Positions 1 through 6,502 of a stretch of DNA of 12,671 nucleotides are shown one piece after another. Source of the DNA: CF-161 sp035263645 (GTDB taxonomy: Bacteria; Chloroflexota; Dormibacteria; Dormibacterales; Dormibacteraceae). A model generated the notes under the pieces. The model did not search any database. It was not told the origin of the DNA and was given only the letters and a program-made list of their open reading frames with translations. Numbering within the stretch: the first letter of the stretch is position 1; every line of letters starts with the position of its first letter. The stretch is taken from assembly GCA_035263645.1 (NCBI GenBank), contig DATFRD010000408.1, positions 1 through 12,671 of the forward strand, in the 5' to 3' direction. Made by a program: the position numbers and the translations under genes.

Positions 1-291
1 CGTGCCCATCAGGCCCTGCATGGCCGCGATGGCGGCCAGGCTGAGGGAGCCGGCGGCAACCTCCTCGTAGAACACGCAAGCTGTCCGGAAGTCGGCGCCC
101 TGGCCGCCCACTTCCTCGGGGTAGCGGAGGCCGAGGTAGCCCAGCTCGGCGAGGCGCCCGAAGAGCCGGTGGGGGAACTCGCCGTGGCGGTCGAGCTCCT
201 CGGCCGCCGGCAGCACCTCCCGGTCTACGAACGCGCGGACCTCGGCCCGAAAGAGCTCCCGCTCCCCCGGCGTCGAGCCGGGCTTATCCAA
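1..291 (-). CDS. Acyl-CoA dehydrogenase, N-terminal part (truncated by window edge)
   Basis: Only the first 97 codons are present; the gene continues beyond base 1. The translation has the alpha-helical N-terminal domain of FAD-dependent acyl-CoA dehydrogenases: GERELFRAEVRAFV near residues 9-22, REVLPAAEELDRHGEFP at about 24-40, then LGYLGLRYPEEVGGQGAD, the classic G-x-x-x-x-x-P-E-E-x-G-G-x-G signature. The family oxidises acyl-CoA to 2-enoyl-CoA and passes electrons to ETF. The likely start is TTG at 291, which overlaps the last 8 bases of the upstream mutase gene (stop at 284-286). A GGGAG stands about 13 nt upstream, so translational coupling is likely. The overlap places it in one operon with the mutase, so its substrate may be the mutase product (inference). 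The catalytic base and FAD-contact region lie outside the window, so chain-length class cannot be judged. Confidence 0.85.
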   Translation of the reverse strand, partial: MDKPGSTPGERELFRAEVRAFVDREVLPAAEELDRHGEFPHRLFGRLAELGYLGLRYPEEVGGQGADFRTACVFYEEVAAGSLSLAAIAAMQGLMGT

Positions 292-1909
292 AGATGTCAA
301 CTGGCTCCCGGTAGCTGCCGAAGACGTCCCGGAGGGTGCCCATCACCTCGCCGATCGTCGCGTACGCGCGGACGCAGTCCAGGGTGGCGGGCATCAGGTT
401 CTCGGAGATGCCGGCGGCTGCGTCCTTGAGCCGCCCCAGGGCGCGCCGCACCTCCGCCTCCGAGCGGCGGGACCGCACCTCGTCCAGCCGCTCCAGCTGC
501 TCGGTCAGGGCGGCCGGGTTGTGCTGGTACAGGCGGGTCGGAGGCGGCTCGTCCGGAGAGGCGAAGATGTTCTCGCCGACGACCAGGCGCTCGCCGGACT
601 CGACGGCCCTGGCGTGCCGGTACGCCTCCTCCAGGACGAGACGCTGGACGTACCCGTCCTCGATGCAGCGCGCCATCCCGCCGCGCTCGCGCACGTCCTC
701 CATGAGGTCGAGGATCCGGCGCTCGTACTCTCCGGTCAGCGACTCGACGAAGTAGGAGCCGGCCAGGGGGTCTGCCGTGTCTGCGATGCCGGACTCGTGG
801 GCCACGACCTGCTGTGTGCGGAGCGCCAGGAGCATGGCCTCGGAGTCGGGGATCTCGAACGCCTCCTGCCAGGTGTTGACGGTCAGCGACTGGAGGCCGC
901 CGAGCACCAGCGCCATCGTCTCCACCGTCGCGCGGACGACGTTGTTGAGCGGCTGGCGGTGGCTGAACGTGGACCCGCAGGTGCCCGCGAACCACAGGAA
1001 GCGCCAGGACCGGGGGTCCCGGGCGCCGTATCGCTCCCGCATGAGGCGGGCCCAGATGCGGCGGGAGGCGCGGTACTTCGCGATCTCCTCGAAGAAGTTC
1101 ATGAACGCGCCCAGGTTCCAGGAGATGCGGGGCGCGAACGCGTCGATCGGGATGCCGCGGGCCAGGGCCCGGTCCACGTACTCGAGCGCGTTCGAGATCG
1201 AGAACGCCATCTCCTGGACCGCCGTGGCGCCGGACTCCCGGATGTGGTAGCCGCAGACCGAGATGGGGTTGGCCCGGGGCAGGACCCGGCTGCAGTACTC
1301 GAACGTGTCCGCCACCAGGCGCAGCGACGGCTCCACCGGGAAGACGCAGGCGCCGCGGGCGAAGAACTCCTTCAGGATGTCGTTCTGCACGATCGGCCGG
1401 AGCGCGCCGGCGGCCACTCCCTGCCGCTCTCCGGCGGCCTGGTACAGCGCCAGGAAGAGAAAGGCGGGGGCGTTGACGGTGAAGCTGGCGGAGACTCGGT
1501 CAAGCGGGACCCCGTCGAACAGGACCTCGAAGTCGGCCAGCGAGTCGATGGCCACCCCGACCCGTCCGACCTCGGCCCGCCACTCCGGGTGGTCGGAGTC
1601 GTAGCCCATCTGCGTGGGCAGGTCGAGCGCGACCGAGAGCCCGGTCACCCCCTCCTCGCCGAGCAGCCGCCGGTTCCACTCGTTCGTCTCGCGGGGCGTG
1701 CGGAACCCGGTGTAGGTCCGCATCGTCCAGAGCTTCTCCCGGTACATGAGCGGGTAGGGGCCGCGCGTCATCGGGTACTCACCCGGGTCGCCCAGGTCCC
1801 GCCCGTAGTCGAGGCCGGCCACGTCCTCGGGCCCGTAGAGGGGCTTGATCTCGACCCCGGAGGTGGTCTCCACCCGCCGGACGTTCAGCCTGTCCATCTG
1901 CTCTGCCAT
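284..1909 (-). CDS. Acyl-CoA mutase large subunit (methylmalonyl-CoA mutase family), stand-alone
   Basis: This 541-aa protein matches the TIM-barrel large chain of adenosylcobalamin-dependent acyl-CoA mutases: YPMTRGPYPLMYREKLWTMR (45-64), ALDLPTQMGYDSDHP (94-108), QNDILKEF (175-182), GYHIRESG (220-227), FAPRISW (258-264) and ADPLAGSYFVE (379-389). There is no C-terminal B12-binding domain, so it would need a separate small subunit, as in IcmA/IcmB or HcmA/HcmB; none is visible here. Residues that match, from memory, the methylmalonyl carboxylate pair (Tyr66, Arg197) and the catalytic His (His222) are kept. The usual F-H-T-Q-T-A-G loop reads FAGTCGS (307-313), one residue shorter and without H and Q. 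TMRQY is TMRTY, and QSLHTN is QSLTVN. Substrate is therefore uncertain: methylmalonyl-CoA or another branched acyl-CoA. Start ATG 1909 has GGGAGG at 1915-1920 with 5-nt spacing. It overlaps the downstream acyl-CoA dehydrogenase by 8 bases. Confidence 0.9.
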   Translation of the reverse strand: MAEQMDRLNVRRVETTSGVEIKPLYGPEDVAGLDYGRDLGDPGEYPMTRGPYPLMYREKLWTMRTYTGFRTPRETNEWNRRLLGEEGVTGLSVALDLPTQMGYDSDHPEWRAEVGRVGVAIDSLADFEVLFDGVPLDRVSASFTVNAPAFLFLALYQAAGERQGVAAGALRPIVQNDILKEFFARGACVFPVEPSLRLVADTFEYCSRVLPRANPISVCGYHIRESGATAVQEMAFSISNALEYVDRALARGIPIDAFAPRISWNLGAFMNFFEEIAKYRASRRIWARLMRERYGARDPRSWRFLWFAGTCGSTFSHRQPLNNVVRATVETMALVLGGLQSLTVNTWQEAFEIPDSEAMLLALRTQQVVAHESGIADTADPLAGSYFVESLTGEYERRILDLMEDVRERGGMARCIEDGYVQRLVLEEAYRHARAVESGERLVVGENIFASPDEPPPTRLYQHNPAALTEQLERLDEVRSRRSEAEVRRALGRLKDAAAGISENLMPATLDCVRAYATIGEVMGTLRDVFGSYREPVDIFG

Positions 1910-1921
1910 CGGAGCCTCCCG

Positions 1922-1941
1922 CTGAACGAACGGCCGTTCAG
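1922..1941. promoter_or_regulatory. Inverted-repeat operator upstream of the mutase (TetR-like)
   Basis: CTGAACGAACGGCCGTTCAG has 7-bp arms CTGAACG and CGTTCAG around 6 bases, and contains the perfect 12-bp palindrome GAACGGCCGTTC (1928-1939). It lies just upstream of the mutase Shine-Dalgarno sequence and just downstream of a TACGAT -10 candidate, so a bound protein would block early transcription. Overlapping AACG/CGTT half-sites of this kind are common for TetR-family regulators of acyl-CoA and fatty-acid genes (family knowledge). No regulator gene is in the window, so the identity of the protein is inference. Confidence 0.55.
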
Positions 1942-1950
1942 CCTGAGCCC

Positions 1951-1956
1951 ATCGTA
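1951..1956 (-). promoter_or_regulatory. -10 element for the mutase/acyl-CoA dehydrogenase operon
   Basis: On the minus strand this reads TACGAT, matching the TANNNT form of a -10 box in a GC-rich spacer. Transcription would start near 1944, giving a leader of about 35 nt that includes the inverted-repeat operator and the GGGAGG ribosome site. No convincing -35 box is visible. Its presence suggests the mutase is not simply co-transcribed with the prenyl synthase upstream. Confidence 0.45.
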
Positions 1957-1963
1957 GCCCCGG

Positions 1964-1975
1964 CGCCGGCCGGCG
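1964..1975. terminator. GC-only palindrome after the prenyl synthase gene
   Basis: CGCCGGCCGGCG is a perfect 12-bp palindrome 10 bases beyond the synthase stop codon. It could fold as a short stem or cruciform, but no T-run follows. It is at best a weak or intrinsic-like terminator and may be chance in such GC-rich sequence. Confidence 0.2.
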
Positions 1976-1985
1976 GGTGACGCGC

Positions 1986-2981
1986 TCAGTGCCGGCGGGC
2001 GGCCAGCTGTCTGGTCACCTCGAGCAGCTCGCACACCAGGTCCGTGTCCACGGGGAGCCGGGCCGCCGCCTGCAGGGCCTCGTCCGTCAGCACGCGGATC
2101 TTCTCCTCGGCCTCCCCCAGCGCCCCGCTGCTGAAGATGAGCTCGCGCAGGCGGCCCACGTCGCCGACCTGGGCGGCCTCGGGGCAGAGCCGGATCGTCC
2201 GCGCCCAGAGCCAGGTGGGCTTGCGCTCGCGGAGGTCCTCGCCGCTCGGCTTGCCGGTCACCTGGGGGTCGCCGAACGCGCCCAGGACGTCGTCCCGCAG
2301 CTGGAACGCGATCCCGGCCGGGATGGCGTAGGCGCTGGCGGCCTCCAGGAGCGCGTCCGGGGCGCCGCCCAGCGCCAGGCCGAGCTGGATCGGCCGCTCC
2401 ACCGTGTAGCCGGCCGTCTTGTAGCGGTTGACGGTCAGCGCCTGCTGCTCGGTGACCTGCCGCGAGTGGGCGGCCAGCACGTCGAGGTACTGGCCCAGCG
2501 TCACCTCCGTGCGGAGGTGGTGGTAGACGGCCAGGCCGCGGGCCAGGCGGTCGGCGGGGAACCCGGAGTCGGCCAGGAGCTGGTCCGCCCAGATCAGGGC
2601 CAGGTCGCCGAGCAGGATGGCGGCGCCGGCCCCGAACCGCTCCTGCGCCACCTCCGCGACCGAGGCCAGGTTGACGTGGCTGGCCGGCCGTCCCCGCCGG
2701 GTGCGCGACCGGTCCATGACGTCGTCCTGGATGAGGGCGAACGTGTGCAGCAGCTCCAGGGCCGCCGCCGCCCTGACCATCGGCTCGTCGACCTCCGCGC
2801 CGCTGGCGCGGTAGCCCCAGATGGCGAGCAGCGGGCGAAGGCGCTTGCCGCCGGCCGTCACCGCGGCCTCCAGCTCGTCCACGAGCGCGCCTAGCCGCGC
2901 GTCGATGGCGAGCGCCTCCGCCCGCCGCTCGCCCAGGTAGCCGCGCAGCGCCGCCTCGATCCTGGCTGCCACGTCGTTCAT
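1986..2981 (-). CDS. Polyprenyl (geranylgeranyl-type) diphosphate synthase
   Basis: This 331-aa protein is a trans-isoprenyl diphosphate synthase, which condenses allylic diphosphates with isopentenyl diphosphate. It shows GGKRLRP (44-50), the first Asp-rich motif DDVMD (86-90) followed by RTRRGRP, and the second Asp motif in FQLRDDVLGAFGD (226-238), followed by GKPSGEDLRERKPT. The second motif ends in Gly rather than the third Asp, as is common in actinobacterial IdsA/CrtE-type enzymes. Phe81 is five residues before the first Asp motif, a position where an aromatic residue limits product length in type I GGPP synthases; a C20 product is therefore favoured (inference). Start ATG 2981 lacks a strong Shine-Dalgarno, though a TAGGAT -10 candidate lies 15 nt upstream. 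It is divergent from the LLM oxidoreductase and precedes the mutase operon by 76 bases. The product could feed carotenoids, quinones or other isoprenoids; nothing in the window decides which. Confidence 0.92.
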   Translation of the reverse strand: MNDVAARIEAALRGYLGERRAEALAIDARLGALVDELEAAVTAGGKRLRPLLAIWGYRASGAEVDEPMVRAAAALELLHTFALIQDDVMDRSRTRRGRPASHVNLASVAEVAQERFGAGAAILLGDLALIWADQLLADSGFPADRLARGLAVYHHLRTEVTLGQYLDVLAAHSRQVTEQQALTVNRYKTAGYTVERPIQLGLALGGAPDALLEAASAYAIPAGIAFQLRDDVLGAFGDPQVTGKPSGEDLRERKPTWLWARTIRLCPEAAQVGDVGRLRELIFSSGALGEAEEKIRVLTDEALQAAARLPVDTDLVCELLEVTRQLAARRH

Positions 2982-3047
2982 CGCTGGTACCCGCCGATCC
3001 TACCTCCGGGCCCCACCCGGCCGGTCAGGGAGCCGCATCATGGGGCC
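2982..3047. promoter_or_regulatory. Divergent promoter region between prenyl synthase and LLM oxidoreductase
   Basis: This 66-base spacer must drive both genes. On the minus strand TAGGAT (2997-3002) is a -10 candidate for the synthase with a leader of about 8 nt. On the plus strand CATCAT (3036-3041) lies 6 nt before ATG 3048 and keeps the conserved A2 and T6 of a -10 box. The two candidate boxes are only about 35 bases apart, so transcription in the two directions may interfere. No clear operator palindrome was found. Confidence 0.4.
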
Positions 3048-3920
3048 ATGAGCGCATCTCGCCGCCAGGATCATCCGTTCCGGCTCGGGCTGAAATTCTC
3101 GCAGCACATGTGCACGATCGAGCAGCAGCGCGCCGTCTGGCGCGTGGCCGACGAGGCCGGCTTCGACCACCTCTGGATCTTCGACCACTTCAACCCCATC
3201 CTGGGCAACCCTCTGGAAGGCGACATCTGGGAGGGCTGGACCCTGATGGCGGCCATGGCCGAGGCCACGAGCCGGGTGCGGCTCGGGAACATGGTGACCG
3301 GCAACACGTACCGCCACCCCGGCGTCCTCGCCAAGATCGCGACGACCGTGGACCACCTCTCGGGCGGGCGCCTCGAGTTCGGGCTGGGCGCGAGCTGGGC
3401 CGAGGTGGAGCATACGATGCTGGGCATCGAGTTCCCCGGCGTCGGCGAGCGGATCCGGAGGCTGGGCGAGGCCTGCCAGCTGATCAAGAAGCTCTGGACG
3501 GAGGAGCGAGCGGACTTCGACGGCCGCTACTACCGGCTCCAGGGCGCGATCGCGAACCCGAAGCCTCTGCAGCAGCCGCACCCGCCCATCTGGATCGGGG
3601 GCAGCGGCGAGCGGCGGACCCTGCGGGTGGTGGCCAAGCACGCCGACGTATGGAACTTCGCGGGCGGCCCGCTGGAGACGGCCCTCCACAAGGTGGAGGT
3701 GCTGGACCGCCACTGCGCGGAGGTGGGGAGGGACCCATCGCAGATCCGCCTGTCCGTCCAGCTCCGTCTGGGGCCCGACGGGCTGGAGGGCCTGCTCCGG
3801 ACGGTCGAGGAGTTCCGCCAGGCGGAGTTCACCGAGATCGTCCTGATCGTGGCCGGCGCCGACGCGGAGGCGCAGGCCGAGCTCCTGGCGAAGGAGGCCC
3901 TGCCCCGCTTCAGGGACTGA
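3048..3920 (+). CDS. LLM-class F420-dependent oxidoreductase (Rv1855c-like family)
   Basis: This 290-aa TIM-barrel protein is of the bacterial luciferase-like monooxygenase superfamily. Typical features in order are FRLGLKFSQ (11-19), ADEAGFDHLWIFDHF (34-48), TSRVRLGNMVTGNTYRHPGVLAK (74-96), VDHLSGGRLEFGLGASW (101-117), LIKKLWTEERADFDGRYYRL (145-164) and the strongly marked HPPIWIGGSGERRTLRVVAKHADVWN (178-203). These closely recall the Rv1855c-type branch predicted to use deazaflavin F420. Members are thought to do hydride transfer on undefined substrates; FMN use cannot be excluded. ATG 3048 is chosen because the first barrel strand follows after a short tail; GGGAG at 3028-3032 is too far for a normal ribosome site, so translation may be leaderless. 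It stands alone, divergent from the prenyl synthase and convergent with the acyltransferase. If F420 is the cofactor, F420 biosynthesis genes should exist elsewhere in the genome. Confidence 0.9.
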   Translation: MSASRRQDHPFRLGLKFSQHMCTIEQQRAVWRVADEAGFDHLWIFDHFNPILGNPLEGDIWEGWTLMAAMAEATSRVRLGNMVTGNTYRHPGVLAKIATTVDHLSGGRLEFGLGASWAEVEHTMLGIEFPGVGERIRRLGEACQLIKKLWTEERADFDGRYYRLQGAIANPKPLQQPHPPIWIGGSGERRTLRVVAKHADVWNFAGGPLETALHKVEVLDRHCAEVGRDPSQIRLSVQLRLGPDGLEGLLRTVEEFRQAEFTEIVLIVAGADAEAQAELLAKEALPRFRD

Positions 3921-4171
3921 GCTGCCCGCGGGTGGCGGCGCCAGAGGTGCGGCCGGAAACCTGGCCGAGAGATTTGGTGTCCAGGTGCCCCAGATCCGGT
4001 GGCGCCGACGAGGAGCGGAGGGAGCGCCCTCCAGGGCGTGACCGAGCACCGCAGGAGGCAACGCCGGACCCGGGGTCCCCGCGAAATCGCGGTGGTGGGG
4101 TGCGGATTTCGTGGGGTGGGGAGATGGGGTGCATGGGCGCCAAAGATCCGGCTGGGTTTTCGGCCGCAGCT
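3921..4171. other. Convergent intergenic spacer with many short inverted repeats
   Basis: This 251-base spacer lies between two genes that end facing each other. It holds several short perfect stems: GGAGGG/CCCTCC around AGCG, CGCCCT/AGGGCG around CC, GGACC/GGTCC around CGG, and CGCGA/TCGCG around AA. G-rich runs (GGTGGTGGGG, GTGGGGTGGGG) follow. No supported gene is present: a 77-codon minus-strand frame is low in complexity and has no ribosome site. Likely roles are termination in both directions or a genome-wide intergenic repeat. Confidence 0.4.
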
Positions 4172-5518
4172 CTAGCGAGGTGTCGACGCCAGGAGCGCCG
4201 CCAGCTCGGCCTCGAAGCCCTCCACGATGCCCTGCGGGTCGGGGACCAGCCCGGCGTCGGACGCGACGCCCACCATCACCTCGCCCGCGTAGCTGAGGAT
4301 GCTGACGCCGACGCCGAGTCGGCCGGACTGGGGGACCCAGAACATGACCCGGCGCAGCGGCTCGCCGGCCAGGAAGAGCTGCTCTCGCGGCCCCGGCACG
4401 TTGGTCAGGACGAGCGTGGCTTTGCTGCCGAAGAACCGGACAGGCAGCGGCTGCAGCGGTCCGGGGAGGTAGCCGATCGAGTGCAGCACCCCGTACGCGA
4501 CGGCCGGCTGCAGCGACGATTTGAGCTCGTCCATCCGGCTCTTGACCTGGGCCAGGCGCTCCACCGGGTCCTCCACTCCGAGCGGAAGCGCCAGGAACAC
4601 GAGCCCGAACTGGTTGCCCAACCGTGCCGCCTCGTCGAGAGGCCGCAGGTTGATCGGGACGGCCGCCCGTACCTCGAGGCCGCCGACGTCCTCCCCGCGA
4701 CCGGACAGGTAGCGGCGCAGCCCGCCCGCCGCGGCGGCGACCAGCACGTCGTTGATCGTGCCGCCGGCGTGCGCGCCGGCGGCCTTCACCTCGGCGAGCG
4801 GGATGGGCTCCGACCAGGCGGCGCGCTTCATCACACCCAGGGGCCCCTTGAGCGCGGTCGGCGGGTCGGAGGGCAGCAGCGCCACGCGGCCCAGCGTGGC
4901 GGCCGCCCCCAGCCCCAGCCCGGCCGCGCCGGTCACCCGAGCGGGATCGCGCACCAGCCCGAAGCCGGCCTGGGCGAGCTGGGCGCTGGCCCGCAGCAGC
5001 CAGGGTGCGGTGGGGCCGTCCGGCGGTTGCGCATCGGCGGCGCGGCGCCGGCGGGGCCGGGCCGCGGTGTCCGTGAGCGAGAGCAGGACCCTGACCAGGG
5101 CGATCCCGTCGGCGATGCAGTGGTGCACGCGCGCGACCAGGGCGCTGCCCCCGGCGTGGTCCACCAGGTGGAGCTGCCAGAGCGGCTTGGTGAAGTCCAG
5201 CGGAGTGCTGAGCAGGTCGCTCACGAACCGCTCCAGACCGGCCTTGTCGGCGGGTTCGGGCAGGGCCACATGGTGCAGGTGCGCGTCGATGTCGAAGCGC
5301 TCGTCGGTGACCCACTGGGGGACCCCGATGGCCAGCGGCGGCTCCTCGACCCGCTGCCGGAACCTCTCGAACCCGAGCAGCCGCTCCTCCACAATGGCAC
5401 GCAGCCGGCCCGGGTCCAGCCGGCCGTCGAAGAGCAGGACGCCGGTCACCATCATGAGGTTGGCGGCGTCCTCCATCCGCAGCCAGGCCGCGTCGACCGG
5501 CGCCATCGGCTGCCTCAT
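4172..5518 (-). CDS. Wax ester synthase / diacylglycerol acyltransferase (WS/DGAT)
   Basis: This 448-aa enzyme belongs to the bacterial WS/DGAT family, which transfers acyl groups from acyl-CoA to diacylglycerol or long-chain alcohols to make storage triacylglycerol or wax esters. It has the family N-terminus PMAPVDAAWLRME (4-16), FDIDAHLHHVALP (75-87), PLWQLHLVD (112-120), the catalytic HHxxxDG motif HHCIADG (132-138), TINDVLVAA (254-262), VPINLRP (287-293) and LTNVPGPRE (371-379). Length is normal. A hydrophobic Ala/Gly-rich stretch near 195-215 may sit on membrane or lipid droplets. ATG 5518 is preceded by TAAGAT and 7 nt with no ribosome site, fitting a leaderless mRNA. ATG 5506, with GAGG 6 nt ahead, is an alternative start. 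The alpha/beta hydrolase lies 44 bases upstream on the same strand. Wax versus triacylglycerol preference cannot be read from sequence. Confidence 0.93.
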   Translation of the reverse strand: MRQPMAPVDAAWLRMEDAANLMMVTGVLLFDGRLDPGRLRAIVEERLLGFERFRQRVEEPPLAIGVPQWVTDERFDIDAHLHHVALPEPADKAGLERFVSDLLSTPLDFTKPLWQLHLVDHAGGSALVARVHHCIADGIALVRVLLSLTDTAARPRRRRAADAQPPDGPTAPWLLRASAQLAQAGFGLVRDPARVTGAAGLGLGAAATLGRVALLPSDPPTALKGPLGVMKRAAWSEPIPLAEVKAAGAHAGGTINDVLVAAAAGGLRRYLSGRGEDVGGLEVRAAVPINLRPLDEAARLGNQFGLVFLALPLGVEDPVERLAQVKSRMDELKSSLQPAVAYGVLHSIGYLPGPLQPLPVRFFGSKATLVLTNVPGPREQLFLAGEPLRRVMFWVPQSGRLGVGVSILSYAGEVMVGVASDAGLVPDPQGIVEGFEAELAALLASTPR

Positions 5519-5525
5519 GACCGCG

Positions 5526-5531
5526 ATCTTA
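5526..5531 (-). promoter_or_regulatory. Leaderless-type -10 element of the WS/DGAT gene
   Basis: On the minus strand TAAGAT is followed by CGCGGTC (7 nt) and ATG 5518. This spacing puts the transcription start at or next to the start codon. It lies within the 44-base gap after the hydrolase gene, so the acyltransferase can be transcribed on its own. Confidence 0.5.
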
Positions 5532-5562
5532 GAGGCGCGGCGCCACCTCCAGCCGGTCCTCT

Positions 5563-6351
5563 CTAGCCGACCTCCTGCAGGAAGCGCGCGATGGCCTCGT
5601 TCACCGGCTCCGGGTGGGTGAGATTGGCGGCATGGCCGGCACCCGGCACCCGGACCAGCGGGCGCGCGTTGGGCAGCCCGGCCGCCAGCGCCTCGGCGCG
5701 GCCGAGGTCGATCGCGATGTCGTCCTCGCCGTGGATCACCAGCGCGGGCGCGGTGATCTCGGCCAGCCTGCCCGTGATGTCGTCGCGGCTGACCAGCGTG
5801 CGGAAGACCTGGCGGGTCTGGGCCGCCGGCCGGGCCCGCCACTTGGGCTTCCAGCTCTCCGCCTCGGGCCGGTTCGCGCCGATGATGGTCGCCGCCACGG
5901 CGTCGGCGATGACCTCGTTGGGCCCCTCGGTGGTCCAGACGTCGAGCATCATCTCGTACTGGGGCAGCTTCTCCGGGTCCTCCAGGCCGGCCTGCGTGTC
6001 GATGAGCACCAGCCCGGCCACCCGGCCGGGGTGGCGCAGCGCGAAGCGCATCGAGAGGAAGCCGCCCTGGCTCATGCCGCCGACCACCGCGCGCTCGATC
6101 CCCAGCGCGTCCAGCAGGCCGCGCAGGTCGTCGGCGCTGTCCCAGTAGCTGAAGTCCTCGGGCGTGGTCTCCGTCAGCCCGTGGCCGCGCTCGTCCCAGG
6201 TGACGACCCGGTGCGGCGGGGCGAGCGCCGCGACCTGCGGGGCGAACATCTCGTGGTCCATGAGCAGCCCGTGGGCCAGGACCAGGGGCAGGCCGCCGCC
6301 GCCCGTGTCCTCGTAGTAGATCCGCTGGCCGTTGACGCAAGCGTGAGGCAT
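5563..6351 (-). CDS. Alpha/beta-fold hydrolase
   Basis: This 262-aa protein has a complete alpha/beta hydrolase core: the oxyanion motif LAHGLLMDHEMF (25-36), TWDERGHGLTE (51-61), the nucleophile elbow GGMSQGG with Ser94, IHGEDD (206-211) giving the likely acid Asp211, and PGAGHAANLTHPE (236-248) with His240. The pattern resembles the 3-oxoadipate enol-lactonase/esterase-like group, but the substrate cannot be told. No signal peptide is present, so it is cytoplasmic. Start ATG 6351 is preceded by TACCAT and 6 nt without a ribosome site, fitting leaderless translation. The WS/DGAT gene follows 44 bases downstream on the same strand; a role in acyl or ester turnover is possible but rests only on position. 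Confidence 0.88.
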   Translation of the reverse strand: MPHACVNGQRIYYEDTGGGGLPLVLAHGLLMDHEMFAPQVAALAPPHRVVTWDERGHGLTETTPEDFSYWDSADDLRGLLDALGIERAVVGGMSQGGFLSMRFALRHPGRVAGLVLIDTQAGLEDPEKLPQYEMMLDVWTTEGPNEVIADAVAATIIGANRPEAESWKPKWRARPAAQTRQVFRTLVSRDDITGRLAEITAPALVIHGEDDIAIDLGRAEALAAGLPNARPLVRVPGAGHAANLTHPEPVNEAIARFLQEVG

Positions 6352-6357
6352 CCGCGC

Positions 6358-6363
6358 ATGGTA
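6358..6363 (-). promoter_or_regulatory. Leaderless-type -10 element of the alpha/beta hydrolase
   Basis: On the minus strand TACCAT is followed by GCGCGG (6 nt) and ATG 6351. No Shine-Dalgarno sequence lies ahead of the start. A CGGCC-GAA-GGCCG inverted repeat (6374-6386) sits just upstream of the box and may be an operator or chance. Confidence 0.42.
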
Positions 6364-6438
6364 CGTGCCGGCTCGGCCGAAGGCCGCCGTTGCCTGCCGG
6401 CCACGAACCTGTGCAGCAGACCACCAGCCGGTCCCGGC

Positions 6439-6444
6439 TAAGCT
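6439..6444 (+). promoter_or_regulatory. -10 element for the FAD oxidase transcript
   Basis: TAAGCT is followed by GAGCCGC (7 nt) and an ATG at 6452, the spacing seen for leaderless starts in this window. Transcripts would begin about 47 nt before the oxidase TTG start at 6499 and would include a 16-residue upstream ORF. No -35 match is evident. Confidence 0.42.
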
Positions 6445-6451
6445 GAGCCGC

Positions 6452-6502
6452 ATGCGTCCGCGCCTCCAGCGAGCCGGCGCCGGCCGGGAGCCCCGCTCTT
6501 GA
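6452..6502 (+). CDS. Possible 16-residue upstream ORF coupled to the FAD oxidase
   Basis: The ORF reads MRPRLQRAGAGREPRS and stops with TGA at 6500-6502, so its end overlaps the oxidase start as TTGA. Its ATG stands 7 nt after a TAAGCT -10 box, as expected for a leaderless message. The oxidase Shine-Dalgarno GGGAG (6486-6490) lies inside it. This arrangement would allow translational coupling, with ribosomes ending the short ORF and restarting on the weak TTG codon. It is Arg-rich with no known homology. It could equally be chance; evidence is positional only. Confidence 0.25.
   Translation: MRPRLQRAGAGREPRS

Noticed and set aside
521..1957. Long plus-strand open frame opposite the mutase
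   Set aside because: It is antisense to a gene with clear family motifs; its translation is biased to Arg, Gly, Ala and Pro with no recognisable domain, as expected from GC-rich codon structure.
3910..4143. 77-codon minus-strand frame in the convergent spacer
   Set aside because: No ribosome site or -10 box, low-complexity translation, and overlap with inverted repeats and the end of the LLM gene.
3110..5566. 818-codon plus-strand frame across the LLM oxidoreductase, the spacer and the antisense of WS/DGAT
   Set aside because: It runs through two well-supported genes in wrong frames and shows no domain; absence of stops reflects high GC.
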